From NCBI RefSeq assembly GCF_003945385.1, contig NZ_AP018920.1:4898001-4962000 (forward strand): 64,000 bases of DNA. The letters are read 5' to 3'. This document shows positions 24,233 through 32,663 of the stretch, piece after piece (positions within the stretch are counted from its first letter, which is position 1; each line of letters opens with the position of its first letter). Made by a program: the position numbers and the translations under genes. Source of the DNA: Pseudonocardia autotrophica (lineage in GTDB: Bacteria; Actinomycetota; Actinomycetes; Mycobacteriales; Pseudonocardiaceae). The notes beneath the pieces are model-generated. The model did no database searches and was not told where the DNA came from. It saw only the letters and a list, made by a program, of their open reading frames with translations.

Positions 24233-24433
24233 ATGGTCAGGTTCCTCGTGGGAGTTGCCGTCGGGTACGTCCTCGGCACCAGAGCCGGGCGTGAGCGCTA
24301 CGAGCAGCTGGTCCGCGCCTATCACCGTGCAGCGGACCATCCGGCGGTCCAGGGCGCAGCGGGCATCGCGCAGGCCGGGGTGGAGAGCGCCGTCGGCAAG
24401 ATCGGCGGAGAGCGCCGCAACGACGGCGACTGA
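24233..24433 (+). CDS. Small YtxH-like membrane protein
   Basis: A 66-residue protein with one short N-terminal membrane segment (FLVGVAVGYVLGTRAGRERY) followed by a basic amphipathic helix. The VGYVLGTRAGRERYEQ pattern is common in small actinobacterial proteins of unknown role annotated as YtxH-like. Start ATG 24233 has GAGGTGAGGGG upstream; the longer frame to 24044 crosses the tRNA and is not real. Confidence 0.8.
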   Translation: MVRFLVGVAVGYVLGTRAGRERYEQLVRAYHRAADHPAVQGAAGIAQAGVESAVGKIGGERRNDGD

Positions 24434-24447
24434 TCCGCTCGGGGGCG

Positions 24448-24482
24448 GTGAGCCGGGGCTCGTCGGGCGGAGCCGGGCTCAC
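24448..24482. terminator. Hairpin between converging genes
   Basis: GTGAGCC/GGCTCAC outer arms and GGCTC/GAGCC inner arms with a small internal loop, lying between the YtxH-like gene (+) and the minus-strand gene downstream of dnaG. Confidence 0.65.
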
Positions 24483-24994
24483 GGGCTCCCGGGCAGTCGC
24501 TGCGCGAGCCCTTCGGCGAGCCGGCGGGCCGCCACCGGATCGGTGCCGGCGTCCGGACGCACCTGCAGCACCAGTCCGTCCTGTCCGGGGACCTTGCGCT
24601 GGAGCACCCAGGCCCCTCCCCCCGGCAGATCGCGGCGGTTGCGCGTGCGGATCGACTGCGTGACCCGCTCGTGTACAGCCTGCGGCACCTTCCCCGGCTC
24701 GGACAGCCGGTACCGGATCGGCCGGGCGTCGGTCAGGAGCTCCACGGCGCCGCCGATCGGTTCGGCGACCGTCGGCGTGACCACCAGCGAGGTCTTGTCC
24801 CAGGCGGCCTTGGCGATCTCGTGCCAGCCGATCCGTTCGCCGGACGGCGGCCACACCCCCCACGACGTGACGACGAGCATCCCGCCGCCGGACACCTCCG
24901 CCGTCGCGACGACGGCCTCCTCGTCGGCGAGATTGTCCGCGACCGCGTCCGGTACCGGATCACGCCCGAACAGCCGCCCCCAGAGTCCCTTCAC
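24479..24994 (-). CDS. Conserved actinobacterial protein downstream of dnaG
   Basis: A 171-residue soluble protein of unknown function. It has a beta-rich N-terminal half (MLVVTSWGVWPPSGERIGWH reads like one sheet of a PH-like or GRAM-like fold) and ends in a conserved RLAEGLAQRLPG segment. Its GTG start (24994) overlaps the TGA of dnaG (GTGA), so it is translated with primase. The same pairing is familiar from other actinomycetes, which suggests a conserved but undefined link. Confidence 0.8.
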   Translation of the reverse strand: MKGLWGRLFGRDPVPDAVADNLADEEAVVATAEVSGGGMLVVTSWGVWPPSGERIGWHEIAKAAWDKTSLVVTPTVAEPIGGAVELLTDARPIRYRLSEPGKVPQAVHERVTQSIRTRNRRDLPGGGAWVLQRKVPGQDGLVLQVRPDAGTDPVAARRLAEGLAQRLPGSP

Positions 24995-26856
24995 GACGCC
25001 ACCCCCGAAGCCTGCTCACGAAGCGCGATCCGGTACTGCTCGAGCGGGACGAGCACACCGAACAGCTCGTTGTACTCCTCGAAGTCGGTGGTCGCGTTGG
25101 TCCGCTGCAGCTGCGACTTCAGGTCGGCGATCTCGCGCTCGACCAGGCCGAGCCGCACCCCGGCCAGGACGCCGTTGACGTAGCGCACCTCGTCGGTGTT
25201 CCGCTTGGGCAACTCGAGATCCTCCACCGCCATCTCGCTGACCAGCCGCTTCACGTCCTCGGTCGCGATCTCCGCGACGACGGCGTCGAGCCACTCCGGG
25301 CCGTCCAGCCCGGCCTGGACCCCGCCCGCGGCCATGATCGCCCGGTGCACGGCGGCGAACTGCGGATGCGTGAACCCGGCCTCGGGCAGCTCGTCGAACC
25401 CGGGCCCGACGACGCCGGGGATCTGCAGTGCCGCCTTCAGCGCCTCCCGCTGGAGGTGCAGCTGAGTGTCGCCGCGCCCCGGCGCGGCCGGGGCCTCCCG
25501 GCGCCGGGAGCGGCCCTCGACCGGCGCTCCGGCCGTCTCCCGCACCCGCCGGACGACGACGGCGATGTCGTCCCAGCCGACCCAGCCGGCGAGCCGGCGA
25601 GCGTACTCGTCCCGCAGGTCCTCCCGCCGGATCCGGGCGACCAGCGGGACCGTGCGCTGCAGGGCCGCGACCCGTCCCTCGGCCGAGGTCAGGTCGTGCG
25701 AGCGCAGCTCGGTACGGATCGCGAACTCGAACAGCGGCTCGCGGCGGGCGACCAGGTCCTTGACCGCGGCGTCGCCGTGGTTGTTGCGCAGGTCGCACGG
25801 GTCCTGGCCGTCGGGGGCGACGGCGACGAAGGTCTGCGCCGCGAAGCTCTGGTCGCCCTCGAAGGCCTTCATCGCGGCGCTCTGACCGGCCGCGTCACCG
25901 TCGAAGGTGTAGATCACCTCGCCGCGGTCGAACGAGTCGTCGCCGATCAGCCGGCGGATGACCGAGATGTGCTCGGAACCGAAGGCGGTCCCGCAGGACG
26001 CGACCGCGGTCGGCACCCCGGCCAGGTGCATCGCCATCACGTCGGTGTAGCCCTCGACGACGACGACCTGCCGCGACTTCGCGATCTCCCGCTTGGCCAG
26101 GTCGAGGCCGAACAACACGTGGGTCTTGCGGTAGACCGGCGTCTCGGAGGTGTTGAGGTACTTGGCCTCGATGCCGTCGTCGTCGAACAGCCGGCGGGCG
26201 CCGAAGCCGACCACGTCGCCACCGAGGTCGCGGATCGGCCAGAGCAGCCGCCGGTGGAACCGGTCGATCGCGCCGCGCCTGCCCTCCTTCGAGATCCCCG
26301 ACTTGATCAGCTCCTCGAGCTGGAAACCCAGCCCGAGCAGGTGTTTGGTGACGGTGTCCCAGCCCGCCGGGGCGTAGCCGCAGCCGAACGTCTCGGCCGC
26401 GGCGTCGTCGAACCCGCGCTCGCCGAGGAACTGGACGGCGGCCCGACCGGCCGGGGTGCGCAGCTGCTCGGCGTAGAACTCCGCCGCTTTCTTGTTGATC
26501 TCCAGGAGGCGGCTGCGGGTGCCGCGGTCGCGCTGCACCGAGGAGCCGCCGCCCTCGTAGGTGAGTCGCAGACCGCACCGGTCGGCCAGCCGCTCGACCG
26601 CCTCGGGGAAGCCGACCATCTCCATCTTCATGATGAAGTCGATGACGCTGCCGTGCTCGCCGCAGCCGAAGCAGTGGAAGGTGCCGTGCGAGGGCCGGAC
26701 GGTGAACGACGGCGACTTCTCGTCGTGGAACGGGCACAGACCCTTCAGCGAGCCCGCCCCGGCGCGGCGCAACGCCACGTACTCCTCGACGATCTCCTCG
26801 ATCCGAGTGCGGTTGCGGACCTCGGTGATGTCTGAGTCCCGAATCCGTCCCGCCAC
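24991..26856 (-). CDS. dnaG: DNA primase
   Basis: A 621-residue bacterial primase. It has an N-terminal zinc-binding domain (LCPFHDEKSPSF ... FHCFGCGEHGSVIDF, CHCC-type, residues 41-65). A TOPRIM catalytic core follows (VVVVEGYTDVMAMHLAG with the Glu, and YTFDGDAAGQSAAMKAF with the Asp residues, about residues 265-320), then a C-terminal DnaB-interacting helical region. It makes RNA primers at the fork. Start at GTG 26856. Downstream gene overlaps by 4 bp; upstream EamA gene is 10 bp away. Confidence 0.98.
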   Translation of the reverse strand: MAGRIRDSDITEVRNRTRIEEIVEEYVALRRAGAGSLKGLCPFHDEKSPSFTVRPSHGTFHCFGCGEHGSVIDFIMKMEMVGFPEAVERLADRCGLRLTYEGGGSSVQRDRGTRSRLLEINKKAAEFYAEQLRTPAGRAAVQFLGERGFDDAAAETFGCGYAPAGWDTVTKHLLGLGFQLEELIKSGISKEGRRGAIDRFHRRLLWPIRDLGGDVVGFGARRLFDDDGIEAKYLNTSETPVYRKTHVLFGLDLAKREIAKSRQVVVVEGYTDVMAMHLAGVPTAVASCGTAFGSEHISVIRRLIGDDSFDRGEVIYTFDGDAAGQSAAMKAFEGDQSFAAQTFVAVAPDGQDPCDLRNNHGDAAVKDLVARREPLFEFAIRTELRSHDLTSAEGRVAALQRTVPLVARIRREDLRDEYARRLAGWVGWDDIAVVVRRVRETAGAPVEGRSRRREAPAAPGRGDTQLHLQREALKAALQIPGVVGPGFDELPEAGFTHPQFAAVHRAIMAAGGVQAGLDGPEWLDAVVAEIATEDVKRLVSEMAVEDLELPKRNTDEVRYVNGVLAGVRLGLVEREIADLKSQLQRTNATTDFEEYNELFGVLVPLEQYRIALREQASGVAS

Positions 26857-26866
26857 GGGGCCGATT

Positions 26867-27820
26867 CTAGGCGCGTCGGGTCAGTGCGGTGGGACGGCGG
26901 TCCCCGCCGGCACCGGTTCGGTGCCGCGTGCCGGCCGGTCCCGGCCCCAACCCCCCGGGGAACCTGCCGAGGCCGACGAACATCCCGACCAGTGCGATCG
27001 CCAGGCCGAGCAGCGCCTGCGGGGTGAGCGGCTCGCCGAGCACCGGGACCGCACCGAGCGCCGTCGTCGCGGGAACCAGGTTCAGCAACGACGACACGTA
27101 CACCGTCGACCGCATCCGCAGCAGCAGGAACATCAGCACGAACGCGCCCGCCGAGTTGATCACCCCGAGCCAGCCGACCGCGAGCCAGCCGCCGAGTGTC
27201 GGCGGCAGCCAGGCCACCCCGAGGAACGGGAACACGGCCAGCGTGGCGACCAGCGACGTCGCCATCTGCACGACGACGCTCGTCACGACGGGGGTGCGGT
27301 CGTTGAACCGCTTCTGATAGAGCGTCCCGGCGGTCAGCGCGAGCATGCCGAACACCGGGAAGACGACGCTCCAGCCGAGCCCGCCGCCCAGGTCGTCGGC
27401 CAGCACGACGTAGACGCCGGTCGCTCCGATCAGCAGCCCGATCACCGGCGCGACGCCGAGGCGGGTCGCCAGCAGCAGCGGGGTGAGCAGGCCTACCAGC
27501 AGCGGTGCCATGCCGAGGATCAGGCTGGACAGTCCGGCGGGCACGCCCGCGGCGAGCCCGGAGTAGACGAACGAGAACTGTCCGACCTGCAGCAGCAACG
27601 CGGTGACCGCCAGGTGCAGCCAGGCCCGCCCGACCGGGAGTGCCGGCCGCAGTACGGCCGCGGCGGCCAGCATCACGGCCAGCGCGATCACGAACCGCCA
27701 CAGCAGGACCGCCGGCACCTCCAGGTACCCGGTGGCGATCTTGCCCGCGATGAACCCGGACGCCCAGAGCGGGACGAACAGCACGCTCAGTGCGGGCACC
27801 AGCCAGCGGGAACGGGGCAC
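26867..27820 (-). CDS. EamA/DMT-family transporter
   Basis: A 317-residue membrane protein with ten predicted helices as two EamA repeats (about residues 8-140 and 150-290; LLWRFVIALAVMLAAAA and VLGEPLTPQALLGLAIALVG are typical). DMT permeases export metabolites such as amino acids; substrate unknown. GTG start at 27820. The C-terminal tail is Gly/Pro/Arg-rich. It ends 10 bases before dnaG and may share its message. Confidence 0.88.
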   Translation of the reverse strand: MPRSRWLVPALSVLFVPLWASGFIAGKIATGYLEVPAVLLWRFVIALAVMLAAAAVLRPALPVGRAWLHLAVTALLLQVGQFSFVYSGLAAGVPAGLSSLILGMAPLLVGLLTPLLLATRLGVAPVIGLLIGATGVYVVLADDLGGGLGWSVVFPVFGMLALTAGTLYQKRFNDRTPVVTSVVVQMATSLVATLAVFPFLGVAWLPPTLGGWLAVGWLGVINSAGAFVLMFLLLRMRSTVYVSSLLNLVPATTALGAVPVLGEPLTPQALLGLAIALVGMFVGLGRFPGGLGPGPAGTRHRTGAGGDRRPTALTRRA

Positions 27821-27869
27821 GCCCCCACTTCATCGACTTGCCGACGAGGTGGCAACCCGGGGAGACCAG

Positions 27870-27897
27870 GGCCTCACCCGCACGGGCGGGTGAGGCC
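27870..27897. terminator. Terminator after the small membrane protein
   Basis: GGCCTCACCCG (27870-27880) pairs perfectly with CGGGTGAGGCC (27887-27897), loop 6 bases, 17 bases past the stop of the minus-strand gene that ends at 27915. Confidence 0.8.
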
Positions 27898-27914
27898 GGA
27901 CCGGCCCCCTGCGG

Positions 27915-28160
27915 TCAGGACGCGCCGACCCCACGGTCGGCTCCCGAGCGGTCCCGCCGGGCCGCGGACCACTCGTAGTACATGGTCAGCACGGCACTCG
28001 TGAGCGGCACCAGCAGCAGAGCCCCCACCACCCACACGACGTCCTGACCCCGGTCGATCCGCTCGGCCGGGGTGGCCGCCCCGGCGACCACCCACAGCAC
28101 GGCGGCCGCGGCGGCCACCACGAGCAGCCCCGGCAACACCAGCCGCAGCAACCTGTCCAT
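27915..28160 (-). CDS. Small two-helix membrane protein
   Basis: An 81-residue protein with two hydrophobic segments (LVLPGLLVVAAAAAVLWVVA and VVWVVGALLLVPLTSAVLTM) joined by a short polar loop and ending in a charged tail. Not a family I can name. Start ATG 28160 follows GGAGGG; the frame further upstream is unlikely. It is transcribed divergently from a MerR regulator with an operator-like element between them, so it is probably controlled by it. Confidence 0.72.
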   Translation of the reverse strand: MDRLLRLVLPGLLVVAAAAAVLWVVAGAATPAERIDRGQDVVWVVGALLLVPLTSAVLTMYYEWSAARRDRSGADRGVGAS

Positions 28161-28223
28161 CCCTCCTCCTCGTCGTCCCACCGGCGGGCACACCGACCCG
28201 CTGCCACATCGGGCACATCCACT

Positions 28224-28245
28224 ATCTACAGTTGTAGACGTAGAT
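28224..28245. promoter_or_regulatory. Overlapping inverted repeats, candidate MerR operator
   Basis: CTACA-GT-TGTAG (28226-28237) sits inside ATCTAC (28224-28229)...GTAGAT (28240-28245). This is an AT-rich element in the 136-bp gap between the membrane-protein and MerR starts. Confidence 0.5.
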
Positions 28246-28296
28246 TTGTGCCTCCGGCAACCTCACTTCTGCCGGTCGGCAGGAGAGGACGGGTGC

Positions 28297-28656
28297 ATGG
28301 GACTGGACCGGCTCGACGACCCCGACTACCCGTCGATGGCCATGGGTGAGGCCGCCCGCGTCCTCGACGTCGAGCCGGCGTTCCTGCGGAGCCTCGACAC
28401 CGCGGGGATCGTGCGCCCGCACCGGTCGGCGGGCGGCCACCGGCGCTACTCCCGCCGTCAGCTCGAACATGCGGCCCGGCTGCGCGAGCTGCTCGACGAC
28501 GGCCACTCCCTGGAGTCGGCGTCCTGCATCGACCGGCTCCGCTCCGACCTGACCGCCAGCGAGTCCCGGCTCGACGCGGCGCACGCCGAGGTCGACCGCC
28601 TGAAGGGCGAGATCGACCACCTCGGCGAGCGAGCCGCACCCGACCGACACTCGTGA
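28297..28656 (+). CDS. MerR-type helix-turn-helix regulator
   Basis: A 119-residue one-domain regulator. The winged helix covers residues 14-80 (SMAMGEAARVLDVEPAFLRS, then GGHRRYSRRQLEHAARLREL), followed by a C-terminal coiled coil (ESRLDAAHAEVDRLKGEIDH). There is no metal or drug-binding domain, in the style of HspR-like or BldC-like short MerR proteins. Start ATG 28297 has AGGAGAGGA (28281-28289) upstream. Confidence 0.85.
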   Translation: MGLDRLDDPDYPSMAMGEAARVLDVEPAFLRSLDTAGIVRPHRSAGGHRRYSRRQLEHAARLRELLDDGHSLESASCIDRLRSDLTASESRLDAAHAEVDRLKGEIDHLGERAAPDRHS

Positions 28657-28744
28657 GTGCCGACGCTCCACCGCCCCGACGTGAGACATCGAGCGAATCG
28701 GGAAGGGGCAGGAGACGGCCGACCGGGCCCCGGCTTCGCCGAGA

Positions 28745-28793
28745 CGACCGGCGACCGGCGACCGGCGACCGGCGACCGGCGACCGGCGACCGG
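28745..28793. repeat. Tandem heptamer array, seven perfect copies
   Basis: CGACCGG is repeated seven times without a mismatch (49 bp) between the converging MerR and CMD genes. Unit length is not a multiple of three. It lies outside the reading frames I accept. Confidence 0.95.
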
Positions 28794-28835
28794 AAAGGAT
28801 GGCCGCCACCGGGCGGACCGGTCCGTCGTCGGGAT

Positions 28836-29426
28836 CTACGGCGGACCGGCCCCGTCCACGCTGCGGTGACCGGGCGGGACCGCACACGCCGCATCGAACC
28901 CCTGGTCGGTGATCCCGAGTGCGTGGTTGGCGCGGGCGCGCATGTTCTCGACCGCGATCATCTGGGTGAGCTCCACGAGCCCGGCGCGGCCGAGCTCCCG
29001 TTCCAGCTCCGCGACCTGGTCGTCGGTGACGGTCATCGGCTGCGCGGTCATCGCGTCGGCGTAACCGATCGCGAGCCGCTCGGCACGGCTGAAGAGCGGG
29101 CTGGTGGCGTATTCGTCGATGTGCGCGAGCCGGTCCACGTCGAGACCGGACAGCCGCTGCAGCATGGTGCCGAAGTCGACGCACCACGAGCAGCCGACGA
29201 CGGTCGCCGTCCGGTAGACGGCGATCTCCCGTACACCGGCCGGGAGCAAGGTCGCGGCGCGCTCCCAGCCCAGCTCACTGACCACCGACGCCCAGAACAG
29301 CCTGCGGTGGTGGCGCCCGACGGCGAACGGCTCCGGCACCGATCCGTACCGGCGGCGGGCGATGCGGTAGGCGAGCCGGCCGAACGGGCCCGCCTCGGCG
29401 GCGGTGACGGCGGGGATGCGGGGCAC
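28836..29426 (-). CDS. Carboxymuconolactone-decarboxylase-family protein
   Basis: A 196-residue CMD/AhpD-fold protein. The active-site Cys pair is in VVGCSWCVDFGTML near residues 93-106, followed by the helical LFSRAERLAIGYADAMT and the C-terminal MIAVENMRARANHALG. Such proteins act as peroxidase/thiol reductants or as decarboxylases. Start at GTG 29426 is favoured by GGAGGACATC; the upstream frame to 29480 lacks a site. Divergently oriented from the HNH lipoprotein. Confidence 0.85.
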   Translation of the reverse strand: MPRIPAVTAAEAGPFGRLAYRIARRRYGSVPEPFAVGRHHRRLFWASVVSELGWERAATLLPAGVREIAVYRTATVVGCSWCVDFGTMLQRLSGLDVDRLAHIDEYATSPLFSRAERLAIGYADAMTAQPMTVTDDQVAELERELGRAGLVELTQMIAVENMRARANHALGITDQGFDAACAVPPGHRSVDGAGPP

Positions 29427-29609
29427 GATGTCCTCCCTGGGCGGTGCGGATGTGTCACCCGTGGGACGCCGCCGGCACACGAGATGTGACAGTCCGCCCT
29501 GTGACCCCTGTCACCCAGCCGCGATCGCGCGTGAGCCGGCGGGCCCACGTGACGAATCCCCCGGCGTGTCCGGCACTGCCCCGGCGTTCGCGATCGCGAT
29601 CATCGTCGG

Positions 29610-30434
29610 GTGCGTGCTCGTGGTGATGTCGTCGCCGTGCTGGCGGCGGTTCTGGTGCTGGCCGGGTGTGGTGCCCCCGGATCGTTCGCGGACGTCTGGG
29701 CTGCCGGGCCCGGCACCGGCATCGTCGACGCCGAGGTCGTCGACTCCGGGTTCGAACCGGGCGCCGGTTCCGGCTCCGATGGTCCGGCCGGACCGGCCGT
29801 CTGGGCCGAGCAGGCACCGGCGGCCGGGAACGCCGCCGCCGTGCTCGGGACCCTCGAGGTCAAGGGCCGCGCACCGAAGACCGGGTACGCCCGCACCGAG
29901 TTCGGCCGCCGCTGGGCCGACATCGACCGGGACGGCTGCGACCAGCGCAACCAGGTCCTCTCCAGGGACATGGACCGGGAGACCTTCAAGGCGGGGACGC
30001 ACGACTGCGTCGTCCTGACCGGCACCCTGCGCGACGCCTACACCGGGCAGACGATCTCCTTCACCCGTGGTCAGGGCACCAGCGAGCGGGTCCAGATCGA
30101 CCACGTCGTCGCACTCTCCGACGCCTGGCAGAAGGGTGCCCAGCAGCTCGACGCCACCGCCCGCGAGCACATCGGCAACGACCCGCTGAACCTGATCGCC
30201 GTCGACGGCCCCACGAACAGCCGCAAGGGCGACGGCGACGCCGCCACCTGGCTGCCGCCGGACACCGGCTACCGGTGCGCCTACGTCTCCCGGCAGGTCG
30301 CGGTGAAGGCCAAGTACGACCTCTGGGTCACCGCCGCCGAACGGGACGCGATCGCCCGGGTGCTGAGCAGCTGCCCGGACCGGTCGGTCCCGACCGACGC
30401 CGACGCGATGCGCCCGGCGATCGACCTGCGCTGA
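29610..30434 (+). CDS. Secreted HNH-family endonuclease-like lipoprotein (DUF1524)
   Basis: A 274-residue protein with an N-terminal lipoprotein signal: hydrophobic VVAVLAAVLVLAGC with Cys20 as the lipidation site. The mature part has a low-complexity linker (residues 21-75). A DUF1524/GmrSD-C HNH nuclease domain follows, with QIDHVVALSDAW (metal His), then DPLNLIAVDGPTNSRKGDGD. In characterised relatives this His-Asn pattern cleaves DNA with a divalent metal. Its role outside the membrane could be nutrient scavenging or competition (inference). Start at GTG 29610. Followed after 48 bp by the TIGR02206-type gene. Confidence 0.85.
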   Translation: MRARGDVVAVLAAVLVLAGCGAPGSFADVWAAGPGTGIVDAEVVDSGFEPGAGSGSDGPAGPAVWAEQAPAAGNAAAVLGTLEVKGRAPKTGYARTEFGRRWADIDRDGCDQRNQVLSRDMDRETFKAGTHDCVVLTGTLRDAYTGQTISFTRGQGTSERVQIDHVVALSDAWQKGAQQLDATAREHIGNDPLNLIAVDGPTNSRKGDGDAATWLPPDTGYRCAYVSRQVAVKAKYDLWVTAAERDAIARVLSSCPDRSVPTDADAMRPAIDLR

Positions 30435-30482
30435 GCACCGCCGAGTGGCGGCACCGGGCGCGCACCGGTAGAAGCTGGTGAG

Positions 30483-31199
30483 GTGCAGCCGGACGACGCC
30501 GTCTTCGTGCCCTACGGCACGACGCACTGGACGGCGCTGACGACCGGCGCGATCGTCGCCGTGCTGCTGGTGCTCGCCGGGCGGCGGATGCGCGGAACCG
30601 GCGCCGAGATCGTCACCGGCCGGGTGTTCGCGCTGGTGATCATCGGGTTCCAGGTGTCGATGCAGGTCCGGCGGCTGCTCCCGGAGAACTGGGACCTCTA
30701 CACGTCGCTGCCGTTGCAGCTCAGCGACCTGAGCTGGGTGGCCGCGGCGTACGCGCTGTGGACGCACCGCTGGTGGGCCTGCGCGCTCACCTACTACTGG
30801 GGACTCACCCTGACCCCGCAGGCCGTCCTCACCCCGGCGCTGGACGCGCCGGACTTCCCGCGTATCGAATTTCTGGACTTCTGGGCGCTGCACCTGTTCG
30901 TCACCTGGGCCGCGGTCTACCTGACCTGGGGCGTCGGGATCCGGCCGACCTGGCGCGGCATGCGGGCGACGATCGCCGCGACCGTCGGCTGGGCGACCGT
31001 GGCGTTCACGGTGAACTCCGCGACCGGGACCAACTACGGGTTCCTCAACCACAAGCCGACGAACCCGTCGCTGCTGGACCTGCTGGGGCCGTGGCCGTGG
31101 TACCTGCTCGTCGAGTTCGCGCTCGTCGTGGCCGGATGGTGCCTGATCACCTGGCCGTGGACGCGCAGCCGGCAACGGGAGGACACGCACGCCGGCTGA
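30483..31199 (+). CDS. TIGR02206/YwaF-family integral membrane protein
   Basis: A 238-residue protein with six or seven hydrophobic helices. Patterns such as LPLQLSDLSWVAAAYALWTH, YYWGLTLTPQAVLTP and the conserved NYGFLNHKPTNPSLLDLLGPWPWY at about 180-205 identify the TIGR02206 (YwaF-like) family. Its function is unknown; the conserved polar motifs inside membrane segments suggest an enzyme or channel. Starts at GTG 30483. Ends 10 bases before the converging symporter gene. Confidence 0.85.
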   Translation: MQPDDAVFVPYGTTHWTALTTGAIVAVLLVLAGRRMRGTGAEIVTGRVFALVIIGFQVSMQVRRLLPENWDLYTSLPLQLSDLSWVAAAYALWTHRWWACALTYYWGLTLTPQAVLTPALDAPDFPRIEFLDFWALHLFVTWAAVYLTWGVGIRPTWRGMRATIAATVGWATVAFTVNSATGTNYGFLNHKPTNPSLLDLLGPWPWYLLVEFALVVAGWCLITWPWTRSRQREDTHAG

Positions 31200-31208
31200 T
31201 CCGGCAGG

Positions 31209-32618
31209 TCAGGCCGCCGCGGGTTCATCGGCCGGCGCCACCCGGCGGGGGAACAGCAGAGCCGTGACCACCAGGGTCGCCAGTGCCGCGGGCAGCGACA
31301 CGACGACCGAGTTCAGCTCCGACGCCCGGCCGGACACCTCCCACGCGACGGTCACCGCACCCCCGACCACGATCGTCGCGACGGCCGAGACGGCTCCGGC
31401 CCGGCGCCAGAACAGTGCCGCGAGGATCACCGGGGTCAGCGCCGCGCCGTACATCGTGTAGGCGTACATCTGCAGTTCGAGCACGGTCGGGAAGAACTGG
31501 ACCATCACGAAGGCCAGCACGGCGAGCAGCAGCACCGACGACCGCCCGACCGCGACCCCGAGCCGTCCGCCCGCGCGCTCCGGCCTGCGCAGGAAGACCA
31601 GGTCGTAGACGACGTTCGCCGAACTGGTGAGCAGGTACGACGAGCCGGTCGTGACGATCAGCGCGAACGCCCCGACCAGCAGCAGCCCACCGACGACCGG
31701 CGGCGTGAGGTCCCCGCCGGCGAGCGCGAGCACCGCGGTGTCCGCCTCGATGTCCGGCAGCAGGAAGCTCGACGTCGAGGCCAGCAGCACGATCGGCGTG
31801 ATCATCAGCAGCGCACCGCCGAAGAACAGCAGCGTCGCCCGGACCGCCGTCCGCGAGTCCCGCGCGGCGGAGAGGCGCTGGTGCATGTTCTGGTCGCCGA
31901 GGATCAGCAGGAACACCGGCAGGAAGTAGCCGAGCAACGCCAGCGGCGGCAGGCCGCCGGTAACCGTGCTCAGTGCCGGGTCAAGCCGGTCGACATAGCC
32001 GCCGATCCCGCCGACGTCGGTGGCGAAGAGGTAGATCAGGCACACGAACAGGCCGAGGACGACCAGCACGGAGGAGATCGCATCGGTCCAGGCGACCGAT
32101 TTCAGGCCGCCGGACATCGACAGGACGGTGATCAGCGCCGCGGCCACCACCGCGCCCTGGGTCTCCGAGACGGGCGCCATCAGCGAGATGATGTAACCGG
32201 CACCGGTGAACTGGTACGCCGTGATGCCCACGAACGCGATGATGATCATGACGGTGCCGATGTAGCGGGCCGCCGTCCCGTACCGGTCCTGGAAGAGCTC
32301 CGGCACGGTCCGGAAGCCACCGGTGCGGACCCTGGTGACCAGGATCAGCAGGCAGAGGATCCCGATCAGGGTGCCGGCGAAGAAGAACATCCCGGCGATC
32401 GGGCCGTAGGTGTAGACGAAGTTCGCCCCGCCGATGATCGATCCGCTGCCGACGAAGGTGGCGAGCATCGTCGCGCCCAGCACCGTGGTCGACAGCGAGC
32501 GCCCCGCGAGCACGAAGTCCTCGCCGTCGCGCATAGCCGACGGCCGGGAGAACCGCAGGGCCACCACGGCCATGAAACCGAGATAGAGCACCAGCAGCGT
32601 GACGTTGAGCGCGGCCAT
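31209..32618 (-). CDS. Sodium:solute symporter (SSS family)
   Basis: A 469-residue permease with about 13 helices, closest in layout to SSS members for proline, pantothenate or peptides (SGSIIGGANFVYTYGPIAGM, then GFRTVPELFQDRYG, TGAGYIISLMAP). The SSS sodium-site pattern is around helices 1 and 8. Start ATG 32618. An RpiR-type operator (TGCAA-N6-TTGCA, 32633-32648) lies only 15 bases upstream. This ties it to the RpiR regulator and amidohydrolase that carry the same site, so the substrate is probably whatever the amidohydrolase breaks down. Confidence 0.93.
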   Translation of the reverse strand: MAALNVTLLVLYLGFMAVVALRFSRPSAMRDGEDFVLAGRSLSTTVLGATMLATFVGSGSIIGGANFVYTYGPIAGMFFFAGTLIGILCLLILVTRVRTGGFRTVPELFQDRYGTAARYIGTVMIIIAFVGITAYQFTGAGYIISLMAPVSETQGAVVAAALITVLSMSGGLKSVAWTDAISSVLVVLGLFVCLIYLFATDVGGIGGYVDRLDPALSTVTGGLPPLALLGYFLPVFLLILGDQNMHQRLSAARDSRTAVRATLLFFGGALLMITPIVLLASTSSFLLPDIEADTAVLALAGGDLTPPVVGGLLLVGAFALIVTTGSSYLLTSSANVVYDLVFLRRPERAGGRLGVAVGRSSVLLLAVLAFVMVQFFPTVLELQMYAYTMYGAALTPVILAALFWRRAGAVSAVATIVVGGAVTVAWEVSGRASELNSVVVSLPAALATLVVTALLFPRRVAPADEPAAA

Positions 32619-32632
32619 GGCAGGATCGTAGA

Positions 32633-32648
32633 TGCAATGTTTGTTGCA
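32633..32648. promoter_or_regulatory. RpiR operator, site 1 (symporter promoter)
   Basis: TGCAA-TGTTTG-TTGCA, a 5-bp inverted repeat with a 6-base spacer, matching site 2 at 33585-33602 in arms and spacing. Confidence 0.75.
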
Positions 32649-32663
32649 GTGAAGACCTCGCGG

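Noticed and set aside
28745..28793. CRISPR array
   Set aside because: The heptamers are contiguous without spacers, so this is a simple tandem repeat.
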